Source: Rhodoblastus sp963828185
GTDB lineage: Bacteria > Pseudomonadota > Alphaproteobacteria > Rhizobiales > Beijerinckiaceae
Reading direction: 5' to 3'
Assembly (NCBI GenBank): GCA_963828185.1
Contig: CAWHDV010000001.1
Span: 248,001-312,000 of the forward strand
DNA: 64,000 nucleotides
Part shown: piece after piece, positions 38,581-52,326 of the stretch
Layout: each line of letters begins with the position of its first letter
Position numbering within the stretch: the first letter of the stretch is position 1
The notes under the pieces: generated by a model
Seen by the model: only the letters and a program-made list of their open reading frames with translations
Databases searched by the model: none
What the model was told of the DNA's origin: nothing
Made by a program: the position numbers and the translations under genes

Positions 38581-38856
38581 ATGAACGTCTATCGCTTGGA
38601 TCCGATCAATCCGGGAGATAAGTCCTGGCAATATTCCGTCGAGAAGAACACGGTCTGGACCTGCGCGCCGACGCCGAGGGAGGCGCGCGAACAGGTGGCG
38701 TCGAAAACCGGCTTCCGCGCCTTTGCGGCGACGGGCAAGCTGTCGCCCTGGCAGGACGCGAGCGTCACCTCCTGCGCGATCGAGCCGACGATGAATTATC
38801 CCAACGCCGGCGAAGTCGTCCGTGACGACGGCAGCCTCGTGGACTATCAGGGCTGA
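38581..38856 (+). CDS. Hypothetical 91-residue protein
   Basis: ATG 38581 is preceded by GGGGAGG. Sequence starts MNVYRLDPINPGDKSWQYS and includes VWTCAPTPREAREQVAS and a YPNAGEVVRDDGS tail; no signal or membrane segment. It follows phaR by 31 bp on the same strand, so probably co-transcribed. No family assigned; it looks like a small conserved alphaproteobacterial protein. Confidence 0.65.
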   Translation: MNVYRLDPINPGDKSWQYSVEKNTVWTCAPTPREAREQVASKTGFRAFAATGKLSPWQDASVTSCAIEPTMNYPNAGEVVRDDGSLVDYQG

Positions 38857-38875
38857 CTGGAAGCGTGGCCCCGGT

Positions 38876-40948
38876 TCACGCCACCGCGGCTTTGCTGGCT
38901 TGATGCAGATCTGCTGGCGGCACGGCGGCCGCGCCGAAATAATCGCCCTGCAGGTATTCTACGCCCCAATCCCGCAGGATCTTCGCGGTTTCGGCGTCCT
39001 CCACCCATTCCGCCACAACGGGCAGGCCGACATGGCGCGCCAGATCGATCAGGGTGCGCACGAAAAACCGGTCGTCGACCGAACGGGCGAGATTCTGCAC
39101 AAAGGCGCCGTCGATCTTGACCATGTCGAAGTCGAACCGCCGCAAATTCTTGAACGAGGTATGGCCGGCGCCGAAATCGTCCATTGCGACCTTGGCGCCG
39201 CATTTCTTGATCATGGCGACCGCGCGGGTCGTGGCCTCGGCGTCTTCGATTGCGCAGGTTTCGGTGAATTCGATCGTCAGCCGGCGGGCGATGTCCGGGC
39301 AGGCGCCGAGCGAGACGCGCAGGCGCGCAAAAAAATCGGGGTCGTGCAAGCTTTGCCCTGACATGTTCACGGCGATATGCAGGGCCGGGTCCTCGACCAT
39401 TTTCTTCAGGGCAAGATCCAGCACACGCTGGTCGATCATCTGGATCAGGCCGGCCTTCTCAGCCGTGGGCAAGATGGCGGCGGGCGGAACGAGGACGCCA
39501 TCCGGGCGGCGCAACCGCATCAACGCCTCGTGGAGGGCGGGGATGCCGGTGGCCGCGTGGACGAGCGGCTGCAACGCGATCATGATGCGCCCTTCATTGA
39601 GCGCCGAAACGATTTCATCCGAGATTTTCAGGGCGCGCATCCGCGTGTCTTCGCGCGCAAGCGAGGGTTCAAAGGCGATGAAGCGGGCGGATTGGGGCTG
39701 CCGCGCCAGGTCGAGCGCTTCCTCGGCGTGCTGGAACAGGAGGTGCACCGCGCGGCCGTTGCGCGGCGCGACGACGCCGCCGATGCGCAGCGCTGCCGGC
39801 ACCGGCCCGACGCTGGTTTCGAAAGGCGCGGCGGCGACGATCTCGATCAGGCGTTCGGCCGCGCCGGTCATCTCCGCCGTGTCGCAGTTTTCCAGCACCA
39901 CGGCGAATTTGTTGCCGGCGTAGCGCGCGATAAGGTCGCGTTCGCGGCAGTTCTGGCGCAGGCGCCTCGCGAGTCCGGCGATGACTTCGTCGGCCACGTC
40001 GTAGCCATAGGTCCGGTTCAGCATGAACAGGTTGTCGACGCCGACGAGAAGCGCGGCGAAGCTTTGCTTGCGCTTGGCTGACTGGGTATAGAAATTCGTC
40101 GTCTGCTCCAGCAGGCTGGCTCGGTTGAGCGCGCCGGTCAGCGAATCGAACCGGGACTTGAAGCCGAGCTGGCGCTCTTGCTTGTAACGATCGGTGATGA
40201 CCCGCACCAGGCCGTGCGCGCGCGCCGGCCGGCCGTCGGGCCCAGCGAACCAGCGACCGGTGTCCTCGATCCAGATCGTGGAATCGCGCGGATTGTCGGG
40301 GTGGACGAGGCCGTAGCAGATCTGAAAAGGCGCGCCCTTGCCATCGTCGGCCGTGGCGGCGCGCGCTATGGCCTCATAGCGCGAGCTTTCGCTGTCGTGC
40401 GAAAGGCATTCGGCGAACCCGCGCCCGGTGAGGATCGCGTCGATATCCGGGAAGCCGAGCACTGCGGCGGCGTTCGGCCCCCAGGATATGCAGTCGGAAT
40501 GAAGATCCCAGTCGTAAACCGTCTCGCCGATGGAATCGAGGATCTTGCGCGGGTCCGGCGCTTGGGCGCTCGCCGCCGGCGCGGCAATTTCCGCGTTCGC
40601 CGGCGCGCGCGCCTTCAGATCCAGGACAATTGGGGAAGAGACAATTGGGGAAGAGACAATTGCAGAAGTGAGAGTTGGGGAAGAGACAACTGGCGAAGCA
40701 ACGGTTGGCGAAGAAAGAATTGACGAAGCGACGACGGGCGCAGCAATGACGGGCGCAACCGGCATCGCGGCGGCCGGCGTTTCGAGCGGCGGCTGCACGA
40801 GCAGGCTGCTCTGCGCCTCGGTCCGCCTTTCATTGGCGAGGCGCTCATTGCCCGGCGCGGATTCGCTTTGTGGCGTGGCTTCGCCTTGCGGCGTTTGGGC
40901 GCCGCCTTTCTGCGAACGGGAAGCGAAATAGCGAAGCTGCACGAGCAC
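38876..40948 (-). CDS. PAS-GGDEF-EAL protein with degenerate GGDEF (c-di-GMP phosphodiesterase)
   Basis: 690 residues from GTG 40948. Residues ~40-110 are a low-complexity Ser-Pro-Val/Ile repeat (encoded by 15-bp repeats), then a PAS-like domain (ILDSIGETVYDWDLHSD), then GGDEF and EAL domains. The GGDEF signature is AGNKF, so cyclase activity is lost. The EAL domain keeps HEALMRL, NMSGQSL, FTET, MDDFGAG, VKIDG, AEWVE and LQGDYFG, i.e. the metal and catalytic residues, so it should hydrolyse c-di-GMP. The degenerate GGDEF may bind GTP allosterically. No membrane helix seen, so cytosolic. Convergent with the 91-residue gene. Confidence 0.9.
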   Translation of the reverse strand: MLVQLRYFASRSQKGGAQTPQGEATPQSESAPGNERLANERRTEAQSSLLVQPPLETPAAAMPVAPVIAAPVVASSILSSPTVASPVVSSPTLTSAIVSSPIVSSPIVLDLKARAPANAEIAAPAASAQAPDPRKILDSIGETVYDWDLHSDCISWGPNAAAVLGFPDIDAILTGRGFAECLSHDSESSRYEAIARAATADDGKGAPFQICYGLVHPDNPRDSTIWIEDTGRWFAGPDGRPARAHGLVRVITDRYKQERQLGFKSRFDSLTGALNRASLLEQTTNFYTQSAKRKQSFAALLVGVDNLFMLNRTYGYDVADEVIAGLARRLRQNCRERDLIARYAGNKFAVVLENCDTAEMTGAAERLIEIVAAAPFETSVGPVPAALRIGGVVAPRNGRAVHLLFQHAEEALDLARQPQSARFIAFEPSLAREDTRMRALKISDEIVSALNEGRIMIALQPLVHAATGIPALHEALMRLRRPDGVLVPPAAILPTAEKAGLIQMIDQRVLDLALKKMVEDPALHIAVNMSGQSLHDPDFFARLRVSLGACPDIARRLTIEFTETCAIEDAEATTRAVAMIKKCGAKVAMDDFGAGHTSFKNLRRFDFDMVKIDGAFVQNLARSVDDRFFVRTLIDLARHVGLPVVAEWVEDAETAKILRDWGVEYLQGDYFGAAAVPPADLHQASKAAVA
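40625..40759. repeat. 15-bp tandem repeat within EAL-protein gene
   Basis: Nine imperfect 15-bp units (first ones GACAATTGGGGAAGA). They encode a five-residue Ser-Ser-Pro-Ile-Val-type repeat in the linker of the PAS-GGDEF-EAL protein. The first units are nearly identical and the later ones diverge, a pattern of recent expansion at one end. Confidence 0.85.
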
Positions 40949-41027
40949 GGTCCCAGGGGGTCAATCCAATTGCCAGACAATGCGCACAGTGTGTTAATTC
41001 CGCGTTTAGGACGGCCGCCTTCCGCAG

Positions 41028-41798
41028 CTAGAATCGGTTCTTGCGCTCCCGCAATTCCGTGAAGACATCCACGGGATCGGCCAGTTCGAGCCCCAGGCAT
41101 CGTTGCAGCAGCGGATTGGCGGCGCGCAAAAACGGATTGGTTTCGAGTTCGCGCGCGATTGTGGTCGGCAAAGTGAACGCGCCTTTGGCGCGCAAGGCGT
41201 CGACCTCGCTTGCCCGTTCCGCGAGCATCGGGTTGTCGGGATCGACGGTCAAGGCGAAGCGGGCGTTGGCCTGCGTGTATTCATGGCCGCAAAAGACCCT
41301 GGTTTCGCCCGGAAGTCCTCCAAGACGCATGAGCGTTTCATGCATCATGGGCATCGTGCCTTCCATCACGCGACCGCACCCGAGCGAAAACAGCGTGTCG
41401 CCGGCGACGAGGGCGTCATCTTCTTCAAAATAATAGGCCAGATGGCCCAGCGTATGACCCGGCGTCTCGAAAACCTGGGCGCCGGCCTGCCCCAGCCGCA
41501 AGTCGTCGCCCTCGCCCACGCCAAGGTCGAGCGGCGGCAGGCGCGCGGCGTCCTTGCGCGCCCCGACGGTCCTTGCCTGCGGAAATCGCGCCTTGAGGCC
41601 AGCGACCCCTTCGGTATGGTCGTAGTGATGATGGGTAAGCCAGATGTCTGTCAGGGTCCAGCCCCTGGCCTTCAAAGCCGCGAGGATCGGGCTGGCGTCC
41701 GGCGCGTCGAGCGCCACGGTCGCGCCGCTGGCCGCGTCATGCGCCAGCAGGCCGAAATTGTCCGCAAGGCAAAGAAACTGATGAAATTCGACAGCCAT
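41028..41798 (-). CDS. gloB: Hydroxyacylglutathione hydrolase (glyoxalase II)
   Basis: 256 residues from ATG 41798. Metallo-beta-lactamase fold with THHHYDHTEG (two-metal site), ETPGHTLGHLAYY, GDTLFSLGCGR, FCGHEYT and the C-terminal LRERKNRF that contacts glutathione. Hydrolyses S-lactoylglutathione to lactate. Divergent from a methyltransferase gene, a common alphaproteobacterial arrangement. Confidence 0.95.
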   Translation of the reverse strand: MAVEFHQFLCLADNFGLLAHDAASGATVALDAPDASPILAALKARGWTLTDIWLTHHHYDHTEGVAGLKARFPQARTVGARKDAARLPPLDLGVGEGDDLRLGQAGAQVFETPGHTLGHLAYYFEEDDALVAGDTLFSLGCGRVMEGTMPMMHETLMRLGGLPGETRVFCGHEYTQANARFALTVDPDNPMLAERASEVDALRAKGAFTLPTTIARELETNPFLRAANPLLQRCLGLELADPVDVFTELRERKNRF

Positions 41799-41932
41799 TC
41801 GCCACCCCTTCAAGGCCTTGTCTTGCCGAAATCCAATGTAACCGGTCGGAAGCGTCAAGGAAACCGGACATTTTCGACCACAGGCCACCCCGCCCACTTG
41901 CCCTTTGCCGCGATTTGTGGCGATCCTTGCCC

Positions 41933-42697
41933 ATGGCGCTGGATGTCACCGATCTCAGGAGCTTTTACGCGTCGCCGCTTGGCGAGACGACGCGCCGGCT
42001 TGTCGGTTCGCTGGTGACCCGTCGCTGGGACGCGGTCGCCGGCCTTTCCATAGTCGGTCTTGGTTTCGCCACGCCCTATCTTGAATTGTTCCAGGGTCAG
42101 CCGCTGCGGCTGCTGGCGATGATGCCCGCCGAGCAGGGCGTCGTGAACTGGCCGGCTTCCGGCGCGTCCGCCTCGGCGTTGATCGACGATTCGATGTTGC
42201 CGCTGCCCAATTCCTGCGTCGATCGGATGCTGCTCGCGCATGCGCTGGAGACGGCGGAACATCCGCGTGACCTGCTTTCCGAAATCTGGCGCGTGCTGAC
42301 GCCCGGAGGTCGGCTGATCGTCGTCGCGCCCAACCGGTCGGGGCTCTGGGCGCGGCTCGACACCACGCCTTTCGGGCACGGCCGACCCTTTTCGCGCGGG
42401 CAATTGCTCGATCTCATGCGGGAGACGCTGTTCTCGCCGATCTACTGGAGCGAGGCGCTCTACACGCCCCCGCTCGAACGCGCCATGCTGCTGCGCCTTG
42501 CTCCGGCGATTGAGCGCGTCAGTTGCAGGCTCTCCCTGCCGGGCGCCGGCGTGATCGTGGTCGAGGCGACCAAGCAGCTCTATCGCCTCGTTGGCGCGAG
42601 GCGCACGCGCCGGGCCTTGCCGGAACTGGCCCCGGCCCTGACGTCAGCTTTGAACCCGCGGCGGGTCGGCGCGGGCAGGAACGGCGCGCACTTGTAG
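41933..42697 (+). CDS. Class I SAM-dependent methyltransferase (gloB-linked)
   Basis: 254 residues from ATG 41933. Motifs: LSIVGLGFATPYLELF (degenerate GxGxG), LPLPNSCVDRMLLAHALE, EIWRVLTPGGRLIVVAPN and FSRGQLLDLM. Resembles the methyltransferase commonly encoded divergent from gloB in this class. Substrate unknown. The stop lies 6 bp from the convergent M23 peptidase stop. Confidence 0.85.
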   Translation: MALDVTDLRSFYASPLGETTRRLVGSLVTRRWDAVAGLSIVGLGFATPYLELFQGQPLRLLAMMPAEQGVVNWPASGASASALIDDSMLPLPNSCVDRMLLAHALETAEHPRDLLSEIWRVLTPGGRLIVVAPNRSGLWARLDTTPFGHGRPFSRGQLLDLMRETLFSPIYWSEALYTPPLERAMLLRLAPAIERVSCRLSLPGAGVIVVEATKQLYRLVGARRTRRALPELAPALTSALNPRRVGAGRNGAHL

Positions 42698-42705
42698 GCG
42701 AGAGC

Positions 42706-44901
42706 TTACTGACCCGCCAGCCGCGTCGCATTAGGCGCCTTGGCCATGAGCGCGTCGATCCGATCGCGCTCACGCTTGAAGGCGACCAGCAACTTTCCGT
42801 CGAACTGACGCGTGCGCGCGAGCTTTACGCGCATGGGATCGACGTAATGGCCGTTGACGATCACTTCGTAATGGAGATGCGGCCCCGTCGCCAGGCCACT
42901 GGCGCCGAGATAGCCGACGATCTGTCCCTGGCTGACGTTAATGCCTTCCTTGATGCCCCGCCCGAAGGCCGACATATGATTGTAGGTCGTCACATAGCCG
43001 TTGATGTGCTGGATCTCGACCCTTCGGCCATAGCCTGACGACCACCCGGCCTTGATGATCGCGCCGTTGCCGGCGGCGAAGATCGGCGTGCCGATCGGCG
43101 CGCCCCAGTCCACGCCGTTATGGGGACGGCTATAATGCAGGATCGGATGATAGCGCACGCCGAAGCCGGAGGTGAACTTGCCGGTGGCGATCGGCTTGCG
43201 GAGCAGGAATTTGCGAGTCGAACTGCCGTCGGGTTCGTAGAAGTCGACGCTTTGGTCATCCGGGGACTGGAACCGGTAAAACTTGAAGGTATCCCCGTGC
43301 GTCGTGATCGACGCGAACAGGAGTTCGGCGTGACTGCCGTCGGCCTCGTCGCCATCGTCATAGAAAGCGTCGATCGAGTCGCCCGCCGAAACGCCTCGCT
43401 GGAAATCAACGTCATTGCCGAACGTCCGCACCATCTGGTCGATGATCGGCCGCGGAATGTCCTGCTTCAACGCGGTTTCATAGAGCGAGTTGTAAAGCCG
43501 CATGCCGTCCGCACTGTCGTCGCCTTCGTCAGAGTCCTCGTCGGCGGCGGGTTTGTTGCTCTTGGAATCGGCTGTCATCGCATTTTCGATCATGACGTAG
43601 CGGCCGTCGTCGGCGAGCGCCACGGCGGCTTTCAGACTGTCCCCATCGTAAACGGCAAGCCGGGCGAGCTGGAGCGCGTCGCCAGTCGGAGCGTCGGCGA
43701 AGGTAAGTTTCATGCGTCGCCCTTCGATCGCCGGGTCGGGCATTCCCTTGGCGCGGAACGCCGCCTTGACCGCAGCGGCGACGTCCGCGTCGACCTGCGC
43801 GTTGGCCAGCACGTCTCCAAGGGATTGGTCGTGGCGGACGACGACGAGACGTTCATTGGCGGAGCGCGCCGCGTCGGATGGCGGCGGCGCGGAGCGCGGG
43901 GCCAACGTGACATTTTCCGGCACCATCCGCACTTCGATCGTCGAAAACGGCGAATTGGAATCGCTGACGCCCGGCGTGGCGTAGGCCAGGCTTGATCCGG
44001 CAACCTCGAGAGCGGCGCGGCTGGTGCGCATGAGCAGCAGTTGCGGCGGGAGCGGCAGGGGCGCCTTGGCGCCGCCGGATTGGGCGTTCTTCAGCGTCTC
44101 GGCGACTTGCGCGCGGACTTCGGCGAGTGATAGCGCGCCGCTCTGGGCGTTGAAAACAATTGGTTGCAGGTCGGTAGAGGTAAAGCTGACCTCGGCATCG
44201 TCAGGCGCGGGAGCGGGGTCCGCTTCGTCGGGAGCCGGATTGCGCGAGTCCGCCAGGAGCTTGAGCGGATTGAACTCGGGAACGTCCGCGCCAAGTCCGG
44301 TGTCCGCGAGCGTCAAGGTCGTCGCCACCTGAGTGAAAGTGTGAACGCGGACCACTTCCTTGTCGCCGACCTTGATCGCGGTCGGCGCCTTGAACGTCTG
44401 TTTGGCGGCGATGATATCGACCGCCTTGACGATACGATCGCCTTTGAGCGGATTGACGCCGGCGCCCTCGGACGGCTCCTTGCGGGACAGCAGCGCCCGG
44501 GTCGGCGCCTGGGCGAAATTGGCCTGCCGGTCGAAAGCGGCATAGATCGCGCCGCCAAGGAGGCCGGCCCCGATCAGTCCGGTCAGCCCCGTCCCGGCAA
44601 GCCAACGCAATGACACGCGGCGACGCGCATCGGGCCCGAGGCGTTCGCCCTTCGCGTCGATCGGCGGCTCGGCGCCGATGGGGGCGAGAAACGACGGGCG
44701 ATTGCCGGGGGAGGAAGATCGGACAGCGCCGAATGGAACGGAACGCACCTTGGGGTCGGTCTCCGGAGAAAGCTGGCGTACAGATAGACGTTTATGGCGG
44801 TTTTGTCTTTTTTTCCGCCAAAACCCCCGTCGAGCTTTCGATAGACAGGGGAAAAATGGCTCAAATGCGGCGCCACAGGGCGTCCGTGCGAAGGCATTCA
44901 T
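42706..44901 (-). CDS. M23 family metallopeptidase (LytM-type), membrane-anchored
   Basis: 731 residues. A cytosolic N-terminus of ~90 residues is followed by one hydrophobic helix (LAGTGLTGLIGAGLLGGAIY) and a long periplasmic part: an OapA/LysM-like region (VRHDQSLGDVLANAQV) and a C-terminal LytM domain. Zinc ligands are in RPHNGVDWGAP (His, Asp) and GPHLHYEV (H-x-H). The domain should cut peptidoglycan cross-bridges or act as an amidase activator in cell separation. Acidic linker (ADEDSDEGDDSADG). Preceded by ~500 bp spacer holding the rRNA promoter on the opposite strand. Confidence 0.92.
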   Translation of the reverse strand: MNAFARTPCGAAFEPFFPCLSKARRGFWRKKRQNRHKRLSVRQLSPETDPKVRSVPFGAVRSSSPGNRPSFLAPIGAEPPIDAKGERLGPDARRRVSLRWLAGTGLTGLIGAGLLGGAIYAAFDRQANFAQAPTRALLSRKEPSEGAGVNPLKGDRIVKAVDIIAAKQTFKAPTAIKVGDKEVVRVHTFTQVATTLTLADTGLGADVPEFNPLKLLADSRNPAPDEADPAPAPDDAEVSFTSTDLQPIVFNAQSGALSLAEVRAQVAETLKNAQSGGAKAPLPLPPQLLLMRTSRAALEVAGSSLAYATPGVSDSNSPFSTIEVRMVPENVTLAPRSAPPPSDAARSANERLVVVRHDQSLGDVLANAQVDADVAAAVKAAFRAKGMPDPAIEGRRMKLTFADAPTGDALQLARLAVYDGDSLKAAVALADDGRYVMIENAMTADSKSNKPAADEDSDEGDDSADGMRLYNSLYETALKQDIPRPIIDQMVRTFGNDVDFQRGVSAGDSIDAFYDDGDEADGSHAELLFASITTHGDTFKFYRFQSPDDQSVDFYEPDGSSTRKFLLRKPIATGKFTSGFGVRYHPILHYSRPHNGVDWGAPIGTPIFAAGNGAIIKAGWSSGYGRRVEIQHINGYVTTYNHMSAFGRGIKEGINVSQGQIVGYLGASGLATGPHLHYEVIVNGHYVDPMRVKLARTRQFDGKLLVAFKRERDRIDALMAKAPNATRLAGQ

Positions 44902-45406
44902 GGCCGCAGAGTGCTGGAAACACGGCGTTTTTTAAAAAATCTGCGACATTTCCAATTTTCGTGCTTGACCGGATCGGAAGTGAGGGCCTATAAGCCACCC
45001 ATCGACGGCGTCGCCGCGGACATTGCGGCGGACGCTGACGCGTCTCCAAATGAGCCTTGAGGGTTCTGCTGGCTAAGGAGCCAGGGTGATGTGTCGTCGG
45101 CGATTTTTGGGTTGGCGTTTCGGCGCTGATGCATTAGTCTGCTCGACCCTGCTGTTTGACAATTGCATCGGAAGAAAGAGAAACGTGGACGGCGGATGTC
45201 CCTGCGGATCTCCTGGGCTTTAGGGTCCAAGGGATCGCCTTGAGGAAAAATATCCGACGGTCACGTATTTTCAAGTTCATCGTGATTGACCTGTGAAGGT
45301 TTGATCAGATGTGCTTGGGACTCGTCGACATTGTGTCATTGTACCGAGAGATTGGTATTTGGCGCATGTTTTATGACAGTGACTAGTCGGGACAAATTTC
45401 TCATAC
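44902..45406 (+). other. rRNA operon leader and upstream region
   Basis: Between the divergent M23 gene and 16S. Contains the strong promoter noted separately and about 410 bp of leader, likely with antitermination and processing sequences. No protein gene. Confidence 0.6.
44965..44994 (+). promoter_or_regulatory. Strong sigma70-type rRNA promoter
   Basis: TTGACC, an 18-bp spacer and TATAAG, upstream of 16S on the plus strand. AT-rich sequence just upstream (TTTTTTAAAAAATC region, 44930-44941) could serve as an UP element. Confidence 0.65.
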
Positions 45407-46898
<1,492 letters not shown>

Positions 46899-47053
46899 GT
46901 TTCTCCAGGCAAGCTTGCTTGTCTATTGAAACGCTTAGATCAAGCCGGTCTGTCGGACCGGCATCATGGCGGGACGCCGCCGTCTTCGTCTCTCTTTCTT
47001 CCCCTTTAAGGACGAGCCTTTTTTGTTTGTTCCCTTGCGGAGCGGGCAAGCTC

Positions 47054-47130
47054 GGGCTTGTAGCTCAGTTGGTTAGAGCGCGCGCTTGATAAGCGTGAGG
47101 TCGGAGGTTCAAGTCCTCCCAGGCCCACCA
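47054..47130 (+). tRNA. tRNA-Ile (GAT)
   Basis: 77 nt with encoded CCA. Anticodon loop CTTGATAAG, T-arm GGTTCAAGTCC. Standard position in the 16S-23S spacer. Confidence 0.98.
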
Positions 47131-47142
47131 TCTTTGTCGAGT

Positions 47143-47304
47143 GTCCCTCGCGTCAGCTCGGCGCCGCAGTCGCGGCCAGCAAAACCTCTGGTTTTGCCCT
47201 GGCTTGCGACCATCGTCTCTGCAAAGAGATCTCCTGACGTGATCAGTTCCGGCAAACCATGGGTTTGCTAGGCCCGAACGGGCCGCCGAGCTGACGCGAG
47301 GGAC
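47143..47304. repeat. 21-bp perfect inverted repeat between tRNA-Ile and tRNA-Ala
   Basis: GTCCCTCGCGTCAGCTCGGC (47143-47162, plus one base) is exactly complementary to 47284-47304, so the 120-bp segment between can loop out. This should form a long RNase III-type or protective hairpin in the rRNA spacer transcript. Confidence 0.8.
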
Positions 47305-47319
47305 TCTCTTTCGCAAGAT

Positions 47320-47395
47320 GGGGCCATAGCTCAGTTGGGAGAGCGCGTGCTTTGCAAGCATGAGGTCGTCGGTTCGATCCCGTCTGGCTCCACCA
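47320..47395 (+). tRNA. tRNA-Ala (TGC)
   Basis: 76 nt with encoded CCA; anticodon loop TTTGCAAG; follows tRNA-Ile in the spacer. Confidence 0.98.
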
Positions 47396-47762
47396 GGCCG
47401 TTTGATCGCCGAACCCAGGCAAGGTCCTTGAAGGAATTAAAGTTTCGCTGTGGTCTTCTCTCCAAGAAGATCCGGCGGGTTATCTAACATTGTGAAGAGG
47501 AAACACATCCGATCTTGATCGGTTCCGTGTGGCGTGCTCCCGGCGAGTTTTCGAACTTTCCGGATCAGAGCGGGCCACGAGACGGAACTGGCTCATCAGC
47601 AATCTCCTAGTTATGTGGGCGCAGCTTGACCGCAGCGCTCTCGGGTGTGTTCGAAGCAAAAATGGTCTTTTCAAATCAACGTCCATGTCACTTACAGGAG
47701 TGACGACTGTAACCGCCTCTGCCGAGGGGCGGGCTGCGGTGGGCGTCGATAATGAGAGCAAT
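47396..47762 (+). other. 16S-23S spacer, 3' part
   Basis: About 365 bp between tRNA-Ala and 23S; holds an antitermination-like TTGTGAAGAGG stretch and 23S processing-stem sequence. No gene. Confidence 0.55.
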
Positions 47763-50606
<2,844 letters not shown>

Positions 50607-50741
50607 TCATTAATCGACGCCCATCGCTCAATCAGCGATGGCCAAGATCTGAAAAATCCATTTTTGCTTCGAAATCCCGTCAGCCCGTAAAGTTGGAGAA
50701 CTTTGCGGAGCAAGCTGATGGGACAATTGCTTGTCTTTCGC

Positions 50742-50858
50742 CGGCCTGGTGGCTCTTGCGAAGTGGCCAGACCCGATCCCATCCCGAACTCGGCCGTCAA
50801 ACGCTTCAGCGCCAATGGTACTATGTCTCAAGACCTGGGAGAGTAGGTCGCCGCCAGG
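50742..50858 (+). rRNA. 5S ribosomal RNA
   Basis: CCTGGTGGCTCTTGCGAAGT at the 5' side and CGCCGCCAGG at the 3' side pair; internal GATCCCATCCCGAACTCGG is the 5S signature. Ends approximate. Confidence 0.93.
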
Positions 50859-50974
50859 CCTGCCAAGGACAAGCAATAAAAAATATCCTCATCACAAAAC
50901 AGACCTTGCCTCAGGCGGCCCAAAAGGCCGCCCCAAAGCCGTTCCGGACCAAAAGCCAGAACAACACAAGTTGA

Positions 50975-51051
<77 letters not shown>

Positions 51052-51076
51052 TCTCAACTTGCGACGCCAAGTTCAA

Positions 51077-51109
51077 GCCAAAAGCCGCCCATCCAGGGCG
51101 GCTTTTGGC
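51077..51109 (+). terminator. Terminator hairpin of rRNA operon
   Basis: GCCAAAAGCCGCCC and GGGCGGCTTTTGGC form a 14-bp perfect stem around ATCCA, 26 bp past tRNA-fMet. The T-run lies within the 3' arm; it may work in both directions. Confidence 0.7.
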
Positions 51110-51345
51110 GTTCTCGGCCGCAAATCCCCGCAGTTTGGCTCGCCACGATCGTGCTGGCGGCCTGCGCCAGAGTTGCGGGCGTGAAAGTCCAGACGCCCTC
51201 GGCGCTGGCGGAGGCGGTCTGGGCGATCGCCACGCCGTCGACGGTGCACGAAAGCGGTGGCTTTGGCGTCGCCTGTGCCGCTCAGCGCGTCGTCATTGGT
51301 GACGTCCTTGCCATTGCTGGAATCTTCGGCGGGGCCCACGCCCCG
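51110..51345 (-). pseudogene. Remnant of bacterial Ig-like repeat domain
   Basis: Minus-strand translation gives DALSGTGDAKAT in one frame, then VDGVAIAQTASASAEGVWTF and STIVASQTA in the next. The G-T-G-x-A-x-x-T...V-D-G-x-x-I...G-x-W-T-F-T-P pattern is that of Ig-like repeats of large adhesins. No start, frame broken once, only one repeat, so a fragment. Confidence 0.4.
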
Positions 51346-51395
51346 GCGGATCATTCGATATGAATCCGCCCCATCCCGCGCGAATTGCAACGGGT

Positions 51396-52199
51396 TCACA
51401 GGCTCGCCATCAACGCCATGGCGGCTGCCGGATTGCGGACTTTCTCTCCGCCGATCACATAGAGATAGACGTCGCGCGGCGGTCCTTTCGCCGGTGCGGG
51501 CTCGATGCGGTCCAGGCCAACAGGTTCGCCGCCCGACGCCCATGTTCTCGCCCGCCCGGCCCAGCGATGGAGATCGGCGTCCGAATATCCCGATTTTTCG
51601 CTTTGGCGGGTTCCCATGATGCGCACATAGACCAACGGCGCCGCGAGGTCGGCGATCTGCGGATAGGGACAATCGGCGGCGATCACCACGGCCACGCCGG
51701 CGTGACGCGCGAGCGAGACGAACTCGGACGTCAGGAAGCTCGCGTGCCGGACTTCGATGGCGTGGCGAAGCCTGCGCCCGTCGATCGAGTGCGGCAAGAG
51801 CTTCAAGAACGCTTCGAAATCGCGCGGATCGAACTTTTTGGTCGGCGGGAACTGCCAGTTGATCGGGCCGAGCTTGGCTCCCAATTGCATGACGCCGCCG
51901 GCGAAAAACCGCTCGATCGACGGGCCGGCGTCGGCGAGAGTCCGGCGGTTGGTCGCGAAGCGCGGCGCCTTCAGCGAAAAGACGAAATCATCCGGCGTTT
52001 CGTCACGCCATCTGGCGAAGCTCTCCGGCCTTTGCGCGCCGTAGAAAGTCCCGTTGATTTCGATCGAGCTCAGTTGGCTGCTGGCGAAAGCCAGTTCCTG
52101 CTTGTGAGGCAATTTTTCGGGATAGAACGCACCCCGCCAGGTCTCATAGGTCCAGCCACCGATGCCGATGCGAATTGCGCCTTTCCGGGCTTGGCTCAT
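51396..52199 (-). CDS. DUF72 (YecE-like) protein
   Basis: 267 residues. TIM-barrel DUF72 features: IRIGIGGWTYETWRGAFYP, SSIEINGTFYG, DFVFSLKAPRF, LGPINWQFPP and AIEVRHASF, then VYVRIMGTR. Members are widespread; no reaction is established. An intact stand-alone gene on the minus strand. Confidence 0.9.
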   Translation of the reverse strand: MSQARKGAIRIGIGGWTYETWRGAFYPEKLPHKQELAFASSQLSSIEINGTFYGAQRPESFARWRDETPDDFVFSLKAPRFATNRRTLADAGPSIERFFAGGVMQLGAKLGPINWQFPPTKKFDPRDFEAFLKLLPHSIDGRRLRHAIEVRHASFLTSEFVSLARHAGVAVVIAADCPYPQIADLAAPLVYVRIMGTRQSEKSGYSDADLHRWAGRARTWASGGEPVGLDRIEPAPAKGPPRDVYLYVIGGEKVRNPAAAMALMASL

Positions 52200-52326
52200 T
52201 TCCCGTCTTCCCGCCGCTGGCCGCTACCTTCAATCAGGATCGCGCCGCGCCGGTTCCCGAAAAGCGGCTTTTGCAACAGTCCCTTTGTTCGGGCGTTCAG
52301 CCGTTCAGAGAATGAAGGAGGGTTGC

